Positions 9,133 to 18,490 of a stretch of 42,893 nucleotides of DNA are shown piece after piece. Every line of letters starts with the position of its first letter. Position 1 is the stretch's first letter. Location of the stretch: the NCBI GenBank assembly GCA_009869945.1, contig WIXG01000531.1, positions 1 to 42,893 on the forward strand, in the 5' to 3' direction. Source of the DNA: Mesaphorura yosii. Its lineage: Eukaryota; Arthropoda; Collembola; Poduromorpha; Tullbergiidae. The notes beneath the pieces were generated by a model that worked only from the letters and a program-made list of their open reading frames with translations, ran no database searches and was not told the origin of the DNA. The translations under genes and the position numbers were made by a program.

Positions 9133-12100
9133 TCATGGTAAGGACATGAAGAACTGGCCCTGAGAGTCTTCTCTCTCGTGAATGACATCGATTAATACTG
9201 GCAGAGCAGATCTTGGAAAACTAAACTCAAATTGGCAGGAGGAGTGCGCGTCCGAAAGCATGACGGGGCATGATTCGATGACACGCCAAAATGAAACATA
9301 CAGTCCGAGCACGACCAGCTTTTTCTTCCCACCTGACATGCCCTTCCAAATATTCCTTGCATCATCCCTAAAATCAAAGCATTCAGAGCAACAGAATTTA
9401 TAAAGGTGCATCGCTATTCCACAGATTCCACAGGTGAGCTCTTACGGAGTCGAGGGAGCTGGCTGAGTCGGTGAGTCCTTCATCCACGCAATGAGTTCCT
9501 GACTCCCGTCGTCTTTACTCCCGAGAAGTATGTCACCCTAGAAAGAAGCACAGTTTGGTGAGTCTTACCGATGGCATACCACCAACAAAACAGAAAGAAG
9601 CAAATGGCAAATCGGTAAATGGCGTACCGTATAATTTTGTGCCTGAAGGAATTTGCAAAATGGGACTCGCATTTCTTCGAGTATGTCTGAAGCAGGGTCA
9701 GTTTGCTCACTGGATGATTGTAGGAGCCGTATTTTCTGTTGAGTTTGACCAATTTGAACACACACTTAAACACCCGTACGCTAATCTAATCCGTAAGAAT
9801 ACTTCTGTAATTTATTTGAAAATATTGGCTACCTGCAGCGTGTCCTTCACAAACTTGTACTGCTCATTCGCGCTCTTCAGTTCAATAGCGTGGGCAACCT
9901 GCAGTTGGCGAAGCTTTGCGTTTTCTGGATAGCTCCTCTTCAGACTGGCATTTAAGAAGGAAATCCTCTGAAAGAGAAGGCGATATATTGAACTTTAAAT
10001 GCAAATAAATGGAGTCAAGACTGCCTGAGTGCTCCCTTGCTCACCTGCTCGCGAGATGCTAAATCTGTCGAAAATGCTTCATTTTGATATTTCAGTTGCC
10101 TGATGCTGAGCGAAATTTTGTCTTCCTCTTCTTTGACAATTTCCCAGAAGATGTTGTCGCTACAAATGAGAACGAGAGTAAGAAGAGAAGGACTCACTTA
10201 CGCTTACTTCACTCACCAGGCCACGAAATTATCTGACAAGTACTGCAAGTTTTCTGTGCCGAGGACCATCACCCTCCACGCATACTCGGGAATTAATGAA
10301 CTTATCAAATCCTTGAATTGTGTTCGGGAAAGACTCTTCGATTTCACCTTTTCGTAAGCAATCTCGATCGGGGAGTCTTTCAAAGAGATTCCTTTTTGAA
10401 ATTTTCTTATGATCTTTAGCTCGGATCCGTATTTCCGTCTGAGCTCTTTGTGGCCATTTAAATTCAGCTTCATTTCAATCAGACCCTCCATCTCGCCATG
10501 TCGAACAACATCTATAACGCAACGACGACACGCTCTTTGAAATCTTACGGATTGCAGTTCAGTTCAGTGCCGAGGACTTACCGTTGAGATCGAGGTCGCC
10601 AAGACTCGTGAGATCAAACAGAACGTCGTATCCCAAGCCGACCAAACACGCGACAATTGTGGTAGTTTTCCCTCTGCCTCCAGGCACCTCGTAAAGATTG
10701 GAGTTTAGTTTTATAATTCTCTCGTCAATCGCCTTGAAATTGACTATTTTGACCTTGGAAATCAGTTGCTACAACGACAATGAAAGCACCACTTGGAATC
10801 AATTGATTAAAACGGACATTCTTGCTTGCCTACCTGAACTCTCTCTTTCAGGATATCGTCACTTTCTGAAATTTGCGGTTCTGCCTTTTCCAAGTTGTTC
10901 AAACTCGTTGCAGCCTTGGGCACTGTTTGAGTCTCCGGCTCGTCAATTGTCTTCGCCTCGTCGTCTGGATTATTGACCAAGTAATCTTCTTGTGTGTTCT
11001 GAGGCCGAGCTAGATTTTTTCCTGGACTGTCAGCACTTTTTCCGTGGTGGTTTCCTCTTTTGTAATGGAGCACGAGATTGCCCTTGCAGAACGTTGCATA
11101 GCTGCACATTTGGCACTTGTACCAGTCCACAAATCTCTGGCACCCGTGTTGATGGACTTGATGTCTTACCCATCTATCAATCGAGCGAAATGCAGCAGGG
11201 CAGATTAAACACTTGAAGTACAAATAAACTCGTTTTCCTGAGGGAGTGGTGGAACTTGTTTGGTAGGTAAACCGCGGATTTCCTGCCCTGATTTCAGCCG
11301 TTTCTGCTTCCGAAAGCAACGCGAACTCGGTCTGCAAGCATTCAACCATTGCTGAATATCGAAGCGGAGTGGCAAAGCGAGATGTCTTCTTTTGCTTCGC
11401 CTGTTGAAAGTGAAATGATACGACAGATTTGGTTCTCTGCCACTGGTTTGTTCCTGAAAATCATTACGTACGTCTTATCGATATGCAAATGAAGTGAATG
11501 ATTTACTACTTTAGACTACTTTTATTTGCTACTTTAGAAGCATTGCGTCACGTACGTGTTTTGTGAAGGCTTCTGTGCTTCCACGTTGTCCAGTAGGTAT
11601 TTGAACCAAAAGAACAGCTCTCACACATGTACTTAAATGCTCCTCCATGACACTTCATGTGCTGCTCCAAATCATAAGCTCGGAAATATTTGTGATGACA
11701 CTCGGGATCCTCACATCTCAACGTGGGAAGAGGCTTTCCAATTTCAGGATTCGCTGTGTCTATATTTTTAATCCATTTCTCATTGTGAAAGAATTTTGAT
11801 CAAATACATGCGAGATAGGCTTTACCTGGTGCCTTCGTAATCAGAACTTTATTTTGCTTCTGTTGCAGCTGAGTGTGGCCTCCTTCGTGCCAGCTTAAAT
11901 GCAAATCAAGGAAACCCTTCTGAGGTGACGCGTAATCGCAGTAAGTGCAACCGAATTGGTCATTCGAGCCGTGGCGTCTCATATGCTTAGATCGGTTAAT
12001 ACTACTTGTAAATACTTGTGGGCAATTTGAGTTTCTGCATTTGAAGGCTCTTCGCCTCCTACTATTGCTGGCGGCTTGGATACTTCGAAATGTTTCCATG

Positions 12101-13230
12101 TTATTAACAACGCCCCCACGAGCTAAACCGTCGGAGCTAAATATAATTAGCAGAAACAGAGAAAAACATTGAGTAAGTCTCAACTCACAATGGCTTGGTG
12201 CCGATTACCTGGGGTGAGTGACACTATGCCACCTAAACAAATGACTGACATCGGAGCTGTACGTGCACATATCGCATTGATACACTCGCTTAACATTGTG
12301 ATACTCTTCCATGTGCCATCTGAGTCTTTTGCGGTCACGTGCTTTCCAAGGACATTTAGGATCTAAACAAGGGTACACGCATTTTTTTTTCTTTCCAGGC
12401 AGCCGAAGACGCGTACCTGTATCACAAAACCAAACACTAAGAATCCAATCACGCGAGACTGAACCGTTCCCAACTTTTCAACAAACGAACTTACCTTTAG
12501 TTCTGCGGGCAGTCTGCCTTGCGAGTGGCTGTCTTGTACCACCTCCCTTCCGCTTGCCTTTGATCCCAAAGCGCTCAGGAAAGTGGCACTTACGATGACT
12601 TCCAATTACTTGGGACATTCGAGAGGAGAAGCTGCACTCCGGACACTTGTAAGGAAATTGCTTCACGTGGCCTTGTTTATGAGACAAGTAGCCCTCTAAT
12701 GAATACTGCACTGCTGGACAGTCATAACATTTGAATGTTTTCCTCTCCTGCTTTCTGAAGCCATCAATATATCTTATAGGATACTTGATGGCCGGATTTC
12801 CAGTGAACATTAATTCTTCTATCACTTGTGGCGATGAACTGTCCAAGTTTACGTGATCAGCGTCTAAAGTCAATGGATCTTCGCCTTCCTCGGCTCCCTC
12901 GACGCTCATCACCTCTTCTAATTCTTCCATCTCTTCATCGTCTTCACCGATATTTACTTCGTCAACGCAGATCTTCACGCGTTTAAGGGCTGACTGGTTG
13001 CATTCGCTTTCGGCTGGTTCTTCCATGCAAATATCTTCACTGAATCTCAGCCTATTAATTTGCATTCTGGCTGCTGCGGGTATGGGACCCACTTGGTACA
13101 AGCTCCCTGGGTATGTTCCAGCGTCATGATCATTGCTTTGCGAGTTGGGTGTAACCACATTAAATGGAGTGGCTTGAAAATGTCCATCTTCTTCGTCATC
13201 TTTATCTGTGTTGTGGTCGTGAATATCCAT
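9133..13230 (-). CDS. Five paired C2H2 zinc-finger modules fused to a miniature, degenerate SMC5-like ATPase head
   Basis: Twelve exons, all phases consistent, 1081 residues: 13230-12495, 12416-12209, 12136-11826, 11759-11556, 11453-10834, 10768-10582, 10511-10217, 10159-10045, 9967-9833, 9735-9628, 9537-9446, 9367-9133. Exons 1-5 each encode one pair of C2H2 fingers (pair 1 at about 168-216) after an acidic N-terminus. Exons 6-7 (694-854) resemble the SMC5/6 N-lobe: VKIVNFKAID, a P-loop-like VPGGRGKTT (Lys727) and RHGEMEGLIEMKL. Exons 8-9 give about 85 helical residues in place of the long arms and hinge. Exons 10-12 resemble the SMC5 C-lobe: NYTGDILL, signature MSGGK (1014-1018) and Walker-B-like CPVMLSDA. 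The catalytic Glu is Ala1044 and the Q-loop Gln is missing. Exon 6 has no ATG of its own. I infer a nuclear DNA-binding protein whose head may bind but not hydrolyse ATP. SMC5 is matched from memory. Confidence 0.72.
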
Positions 13231-14026
13231 ATCAATATCAAGGGAAGGTGGAAGCCATGTGTTAACTCCAACAGTTTATGAGCTTGAGCTAACAAATGAC
13301 TAGTTCTAGTTGATCTGAATTACGAAATTCCAACAACAAAAACATTAGGTAGCGATCAACCAAATGATTAGCAGATTTTTATTATCGCTCGCCATGCCAT
13401 TACTGGCAGTCTTCATATACAATTCACCGTCGCTGAATGTAACAACCCGGCAATCCGAATTTGGCGAGCTGATTCTGTTTTTATCTTGATGAGATGAGAT
13501 TTGTTGCGTTGCAACGCGACGTCTCCATTAATTGCACAAGTAATCAGTGCTGGACTAGATTACGAAAAGTAAACAACATAGGCCTCTGCTGACCAAGAAT
13601 TTAATTCAGAAGAAAACACAATCAAAATGTGATGTTTACCCTGGATTCGATTTTAAATTCCGAATGCTGCTGCAGTGGAACGATCGATCCTTGAAGATGG
13701 CATAGAATGCTTGATTTGTAGAATTTTAAACGTCGTCTCGCACTTGACTTTACTCTTCCTGGTTTTGTGCAGTGCACATTTCACTGTTCATGAATCCTGC
13801 CATCCTGCCGTTATCAGCAGACCTGAGATGAGGAGGGACTCTTGAAGTTACCATCGTCGTCAGTTACAGCTGCGTGTTCAAAATCCCAGGGATCCTAGTC
13901 TTAATTGGTCGTTTAACATACAAGTGGTTAGTGCAACACGTACAATCTTCGAGAAGGAACTCCTTATCATTCATTCTATATCTTTTGCCCTCTACTCAAG
14001 ATATTTCTGCCCTTACCACGCTCAGG
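13231..14026. other. Divergent promoter region between the zinc-finger/SMC-like gene and TUT1
   Basis: About 0.8 kb of AT-rich sequence without a supported gene. An open frame continues upstream of the TUT1 start but shows no family likeness and is taken as 5' UTR. Both flanking genes probably start within this interval. Confidence 0.5.
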
Positions 14027-17000
14027 ATGAAGATCGTCTGCGAAACATGCGACCACTCCTCTCGTACATTCTCCGACTGGATGGAGCATCTCGTCTCTTC
14101 ACGCCATCAAGTCCGCACGGCGCCTCTCGTCGTCTCGTGGCCCAAAAACTTGGTGCTCGTCGTGCGCCCGAAATTACCACAACGTACTCTCCAGTCGTCT
14201 GCCCATGACCTGATCTGGCACTTCAGCACTTGCGGCTTAATCGCGGATGTCCACTACCCGCAAGACATGAGCTTCTGCCTCATACACTTTGATGAAAGCG
14301 ATTCTTTGACCTATTCCACCAAATACGATGACATCAATGGGATCCGCCTCATCGTCAAGCGGTGGAATCAGCTGTCTCGGGCAGAGGGTATGTTTAATCA
14401 AACTAGCCAGAATGATTGTGTAATTGAGTTACTTACTCCTAATTAATTTCAGCGAACCAAATGATGGGCAACCCCTCACCACAACCGCAGTCACCTGCAC
14501 CTCCTCTAAACGTAGACGCCAGTAAGCGTAAGCCAAATCCCTCGCTTCCACAACCCACAGCAGCAGCATCAATTTCGGTAGGGGAGCCCGTAGAATCGCC
14601 ACCTGGCCAGCCACGCCCGCAACTGCCGCACACACCGCCACCCGCAGGTCACAGATACGTTCCTCCTTCATCCCTGCGGAATGGGGGAAGAGCGGCAGCA
14701 GCCCCAATTGCCTCACCATTCCCCAGCGCCCCAACTGCGAGCTTAAGCAATTCGAATGCGGCCGTTGACAAGAAAACTTCGACTCCTCCGCAACCAGGCA
14801 AGAGTGGAACGGCGGGAAAGGGCGCCGGGCCGAAGAAGACACGCGATGGGACGACCGAAGTTCCCATGGATCCATTCGAGCGACGTCACCTGGGCCTTTC
14901 GCGTCACCACGAGAACGCTGGACTGGACCTGGACCAGCAGTTGGTTCACTGGGTGCAGGAGGTCACACTTGCTGCTGACGACATGACTCGACGCAGCGTC
15001 GTGCTGGCCGACCTACAGCGCAGTCTGCAGAGCGACGAACGTGCTAAGAATGCTCTCCTGTTCCCGTTCGGCTCTTACATCACGGGTTTGGGCGATAAAG
15101 ACTCGGACCTCGACATTTACGTCAACTATCAGGGGGCGCAGATGGACCAAGACGAAGGCCCCCTGAACCAACCGCTTTCTGCGAACACCAAGCGCCAGCT
15201 CCTTGACATCACGAAAAGCATTCTGCGACGCCAGCGAGGCCGTTTCCAGCGCCTGCTCTCCATCCGCACTGCACGTGTGCCCATCCTCAAGGCGACTCAC
15301 TTTAGTGGCATCCAGATGGACCTTAGCTTCGAGAACATCACATCCGTCAAGAACTCGGAGTTGATCGCCTTCTATCAGTGCTTTGACCCGCGTGCGAAGT
15401 ACCTCATGCTATTTGTACGATACTGGGCCAAGTTCCACCGTCTCTCGGGCTCCGTCCTGATCAAGAACTACGCCCTTGTCCTCCTCGTCATCGTCTTCCT
15501 GGTCCGCAAAGGTCTCGCACCCTCCGTGCACACACTCCAGACACTCGCCAGCAAAAAGCTCCTCGTCGACAGCTGGAACGTCGGCTTCTCCACAGACATG
15601 CGACTCATCAGGGCTCGGATGAAAGAAAGACCCTGGTGCCCTGCAGGTGACGTGGAGGCCTGCGAGATCAGCCGCCGAACGCAGTACCCCACAGCGCGCT
15701 CGTTTCTTGCGATGGCTGCCGATTTCTTCGACATGTTTGGAAAGTTGGACTACTCGCAACTGGTCGTGTGCTCCCTCACCGCCGAGTTCTTGCCAAAGAC
15801 CCAGTTCGAGCCAGGCTACGAAGTGGAGCTGCCCTCTTCGCTGGATCTGTACAAGGCCTGGGCCTTCAAGCAGAGTCGGGAGACCCGCTTTGACGCACGA
15901 CGACCCTTCTGCCTGCAAGACCCCTTCCAACTCGACTTCAACGTGGGAACGTGCGTCAAACAAGAACTCATCGACGATTTTGCAGCATCCTGCGGGGAAG
16001 CCGCCACAGGAATCCGGGCCGTGCTTCAACAGAACGACCTCCAGAAGTCCTTGCTCTCCGTCCTCGTGGTGCGTCCGAAGAAACTGACCAAGGCAGAACG
16101 CCGTCGACTGCGGCGGACGCCCGGGCGGGCGGCTGCGGGGGCCAACGGAGTCCCAAACCAACCAATGTGCAGCTTCCGCCTGGTGCCTGGGCCTTACTTC
16201 AGCAAGGAAACTCTGTTCGTCAACTTCGGGACGAGTGAATTGGGGGAAGAGGATGAATCGCGGCTGATGTCGCTGTGGTGCATGTACGTGAAAGAATTTT
16301 TCAAGGCGCTGCTCACCGACGCATACAAGATGAAGGTCAGAGTGCTTGACCTGCCTCCGCCGGAGCCAGCCGATACTGAACCGCGCGACGAACATGAACC
16401 ACGCGAGAAGAAAGACAATACACTGGCTCCTTCCGGCACCAGCTCAGAGGCAGATGGAGACGAGGGAGGCCGACACAAACGCCGTCTACCTGAATCCCCG
16501 CCAAACGAGGAAGGGGCCGACATATCGAAAGAGGCAGGAGCGGCTCTGACAACAAAACCATTGCCGAAGATAGTGAAGACAGAAGCGACTGCTGCGAATG
16601 GAAATGAACAGGACACTGGCGAGCAAAAGATGGAGCACACGCCACGAGCCAACGAACAGATGGACTACGGGCCCGCCAAGTTGCAAGCACTCCTCTATGC
16701 ACTGCGTCAGATTCCGGCGTTGGAGGAGCACGCCAACGTCCGGCTGGCGGTGTCCGCCACGTGCCACCCGCTCTTCAACCAGAACCACAACCGTCTTGTC
16801 CAGCAGATTCGGAAGGAGGAGGATACGCAGGTAGGAGGAAACGGGACCAAAGATCTGGAGAACCCGTTCAGGCTGGAGGCAGAGGCGGCTTTGCGAGCTA
16901 CGACCAAGACCGCCAAGACGGAGTCACGCCGCGTGAAGGAGGTCACCTTCGAGGTGTTTGGACGGGTGGAGCTCGAGCGGAGGCGACGCGGGTCGACCGA

Positions 17001-17139
17001 GGCGATGAGTGTGGTTCCTGTGTTCGTGATCGAGGTGCGCCAGGATTTATTCTGCGCCTGGTTCTTGGCGAAGAAGTACTCGGAACTCCTCGAGCCGTAT
17101 CTGCAGCACCGCCTGCACCAGTGGATGCTCTCCGCCTAA
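14027..17139 (+). CDS. TUT1: TUT1/Star-PAP-like RNA nucleotidyltransferase
   Basis: Two exons, 14027-14387 and 14453-17139, joined in phase 1, encode 1015 residues. The ATG at 14027 starts directly before a zinc finger (CETCDHSSRTFSDWMEHLVSSRH reduced to Cys5-x2-Cys8 and two His), as in vertebrate TUT1. An RRM-like region follows (about 35-115), then a Pro/Ala-rich spacer, the polymerase-beta-like catalytic core and a PAP-associated domain. The catalytic triad is visible: Asp339 and Asp341 in SDLDIYV, after the FGS motif at 326-328, and Asp410 in QMDLSF. A strongly basic stretch near 663 looks like a nuclear signal, and an acidic Glu/Lys-rich insert follows. The family uridylates U6 snRNA or polyadenylates selected mRNAs in the nucleus. 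Which substrate is used here cannot be read. Longer than human TUT1 (about 874 residues) because of the spacers. Confidence 0.87.
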
Positions 17140-17192
17140 TTATCTGGACTACCTCAAAAGATCTACCCACAAAGGCGATTTGTGGAAATGAC

Positions 17193-17198
17193 AATAAA
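17193..17198 (+). terminator. Polyadenylation signal AATAAA for TUT1
   Basis: Consensus hexamer 54 bases after the stop at 17139. A second copy lies at 17283-17288, close to the minus-strand signal of POLD4. Confidence 0.55.
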
Positions 17199-17506
17199 TT
17201 AAATTGGGACTAGACAAACAGTGGACAAAATTCAAGATTGTAAGCTGAATAGTACAAACTGACACTTAAATTAATGAACTTGAATAAAACATATTTTATT
17301 TACTGACAAACGTAACATACCATATTTTATTGACCAATGTTCGCTTTAGTTGAACGTAGGCGGACTGCTAGTTAAAATTAAAGCACAGGCAATTAACAAG
17401 TTAGCGAACTTAAAACGAGTTAACAGAGAAAGACAGTGAAATGAAGTACAGGGAATACATGCCTCGAACGCGAAGAAATCTACGAAGAGTTGTTTTGATG
17501 GCGACA
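17199..17506. other. Convergent 3' region of TUT1 and POLD4
   Basis: No gene is supported. Plus-strand TTTATT at 17295-17300 gives a minus-strand AATAAA for POLD4, about 207 bases after its stop. Confidence 0.45.
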
Positions 17507-18007
17507 TTACGATCGATCGTAGGTTGCGTAGAGTGTTGGGTGGTCCCACAGGCAGAGCTCCGCTTCTCCCACTCCCTCCGCTAGCAGACACTCCAGATTC
17601 GCTCTCAGCTGCTGCAGCTTGCTCTCCTCCGAACAGAGCCCAAACTCTGCAGCCCTCTCCAAACGCTCCAATCGTGAGATGCCTTTGGCAGGTCCGAACG
17701 CGGAGTCCAAGTCGAAAGCAATCAGCTCCTGTAGCATTTCCTCCTTCGTCTGCCTCCCCTTCATCCTCTTAGTCTTCTCAGCTGGGACTTCCTCGACTGA
17801 GGATGTGGACGAAAGCTTGGAAACCCGTTTGGCGGCAGCTCGTTTGCCTCCAACATTGTTTTTCCCCAGGACGACGGTGGGGAGTTTCGACTGCACGAGG
17901 GAAGGCGACTTGCGCTGGGGCAGTTGTGTTGACGTTGCTCTCGAACTCCCATCGCTTTTCCCGGACCTTCTCGGTGCAGCTGATATGGAAGGACGACCAC
18001 GACCCAT
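17507..18007 (-). CDS. POLD4: DNA polymerase delta subunit 4 (p12)
   Basis: One exon, 166 residues from the ATG at 18007. This start was chosen over an in-frame ATG at 18040 because the family begins MGRKR and this reads MGRGRPSI. A long Ser/Lys-rich N-terminal region is followed by the conserved C-terminal domain: ELIAFDLDSAFGPAKGISRLERLERAAEFG, shortened here to its landmarks FDL, FGP, GISRLERLERA, and the terminal LCLWDHPTLY. This matches the p12 pattern FDL-YGP-GI-RL-RW and SLWHLYPL. The protein is the smallest subunit of replicative polymerase delta in the nucleus. I do not see the PCNA-binding-like KRLITDSY motif of vertebrate p12, so PCNA contact may differ. Human p12 is 107 residues; the extra length is N-terminal. 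A further 5' exon cannot be excluded. Confidence 0.85.
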   Translation of the reverse strand: MGRGRPSISAAPRRSGKSDGSSRATSTQLPQRKSPSLVQSKLPTVVLGKNNVGGKRAAAKRVSKLSSTSSVEEVPAEKTKRMKGRQTKEEMLQELIAFDLDSAFGPAKGISRLERLERAAEFGLCSEESKLQQLRANLECLLAEGVGEAELCLWDHPTLYATYDRS

Positions 18008-18490
18008 GATGACAATCGACCCTAAAACAACACCCAACAAACGACTCTGTCAAAGATAGAAGAAGCACAGCACGAGTTATACCAATAGAACCGCAGCAAA
18101 ATTGGAAATTGGAATAACAAATTATTTACCTTCACGTGAATGGAGGAGAAAGAAATCTGTAGATTGATTCGATATGGTGTCACTACGTCACGAAATCAAC
18201 TGCATCTCAACTTACAACGGCCAGTCAGTGTCAGTTTCTTCCCTCCGATGAATTGTGAAATAAATCGAACGTTTTGTTGACAAAATCGTCTGATCCGCAA
18301 GTCGATTGAGATCGACTCAGTCAGCTCAAATATCAAGGATGAAGAATTTGAATTTGACAGACACCCGTTAAGGGAATGCGAATATCTTGTCTGCCACCAG
18401 TCACAAGTTAATCATTGATTCCACTGAATTGGGAGCAAGCGAGCCAGGTCACTGGTACAAACTCCTTTGCCTGCTCCGGTTCGTGCGAAG
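18008..18490. other. Divergent promoter region between POLD4 and PIGG
   Basis: About 480 bases without a supported gene. It should contain both 5' UTRs and promoters. No TATA box stands at a convincing distance. Confidence 0.5.

Noticed and set aside
9442..9444. TAA taken as the end of the zinc-finger/SMC-like gene
   Set aside because: It overlaps a good donor (GTAAGAG). Splicing to 9367 in matching phase adds a segment matching the SMC signature and Walker B region, and the polyadenylation signal fits the later stop.
15409..16395. Long minus-strand ORF (328 codons) inside TUT1
   Set aside because: It is antisense to the conserved catalytic domain of TUT1, which explains the open frame; no family likeness of its own.
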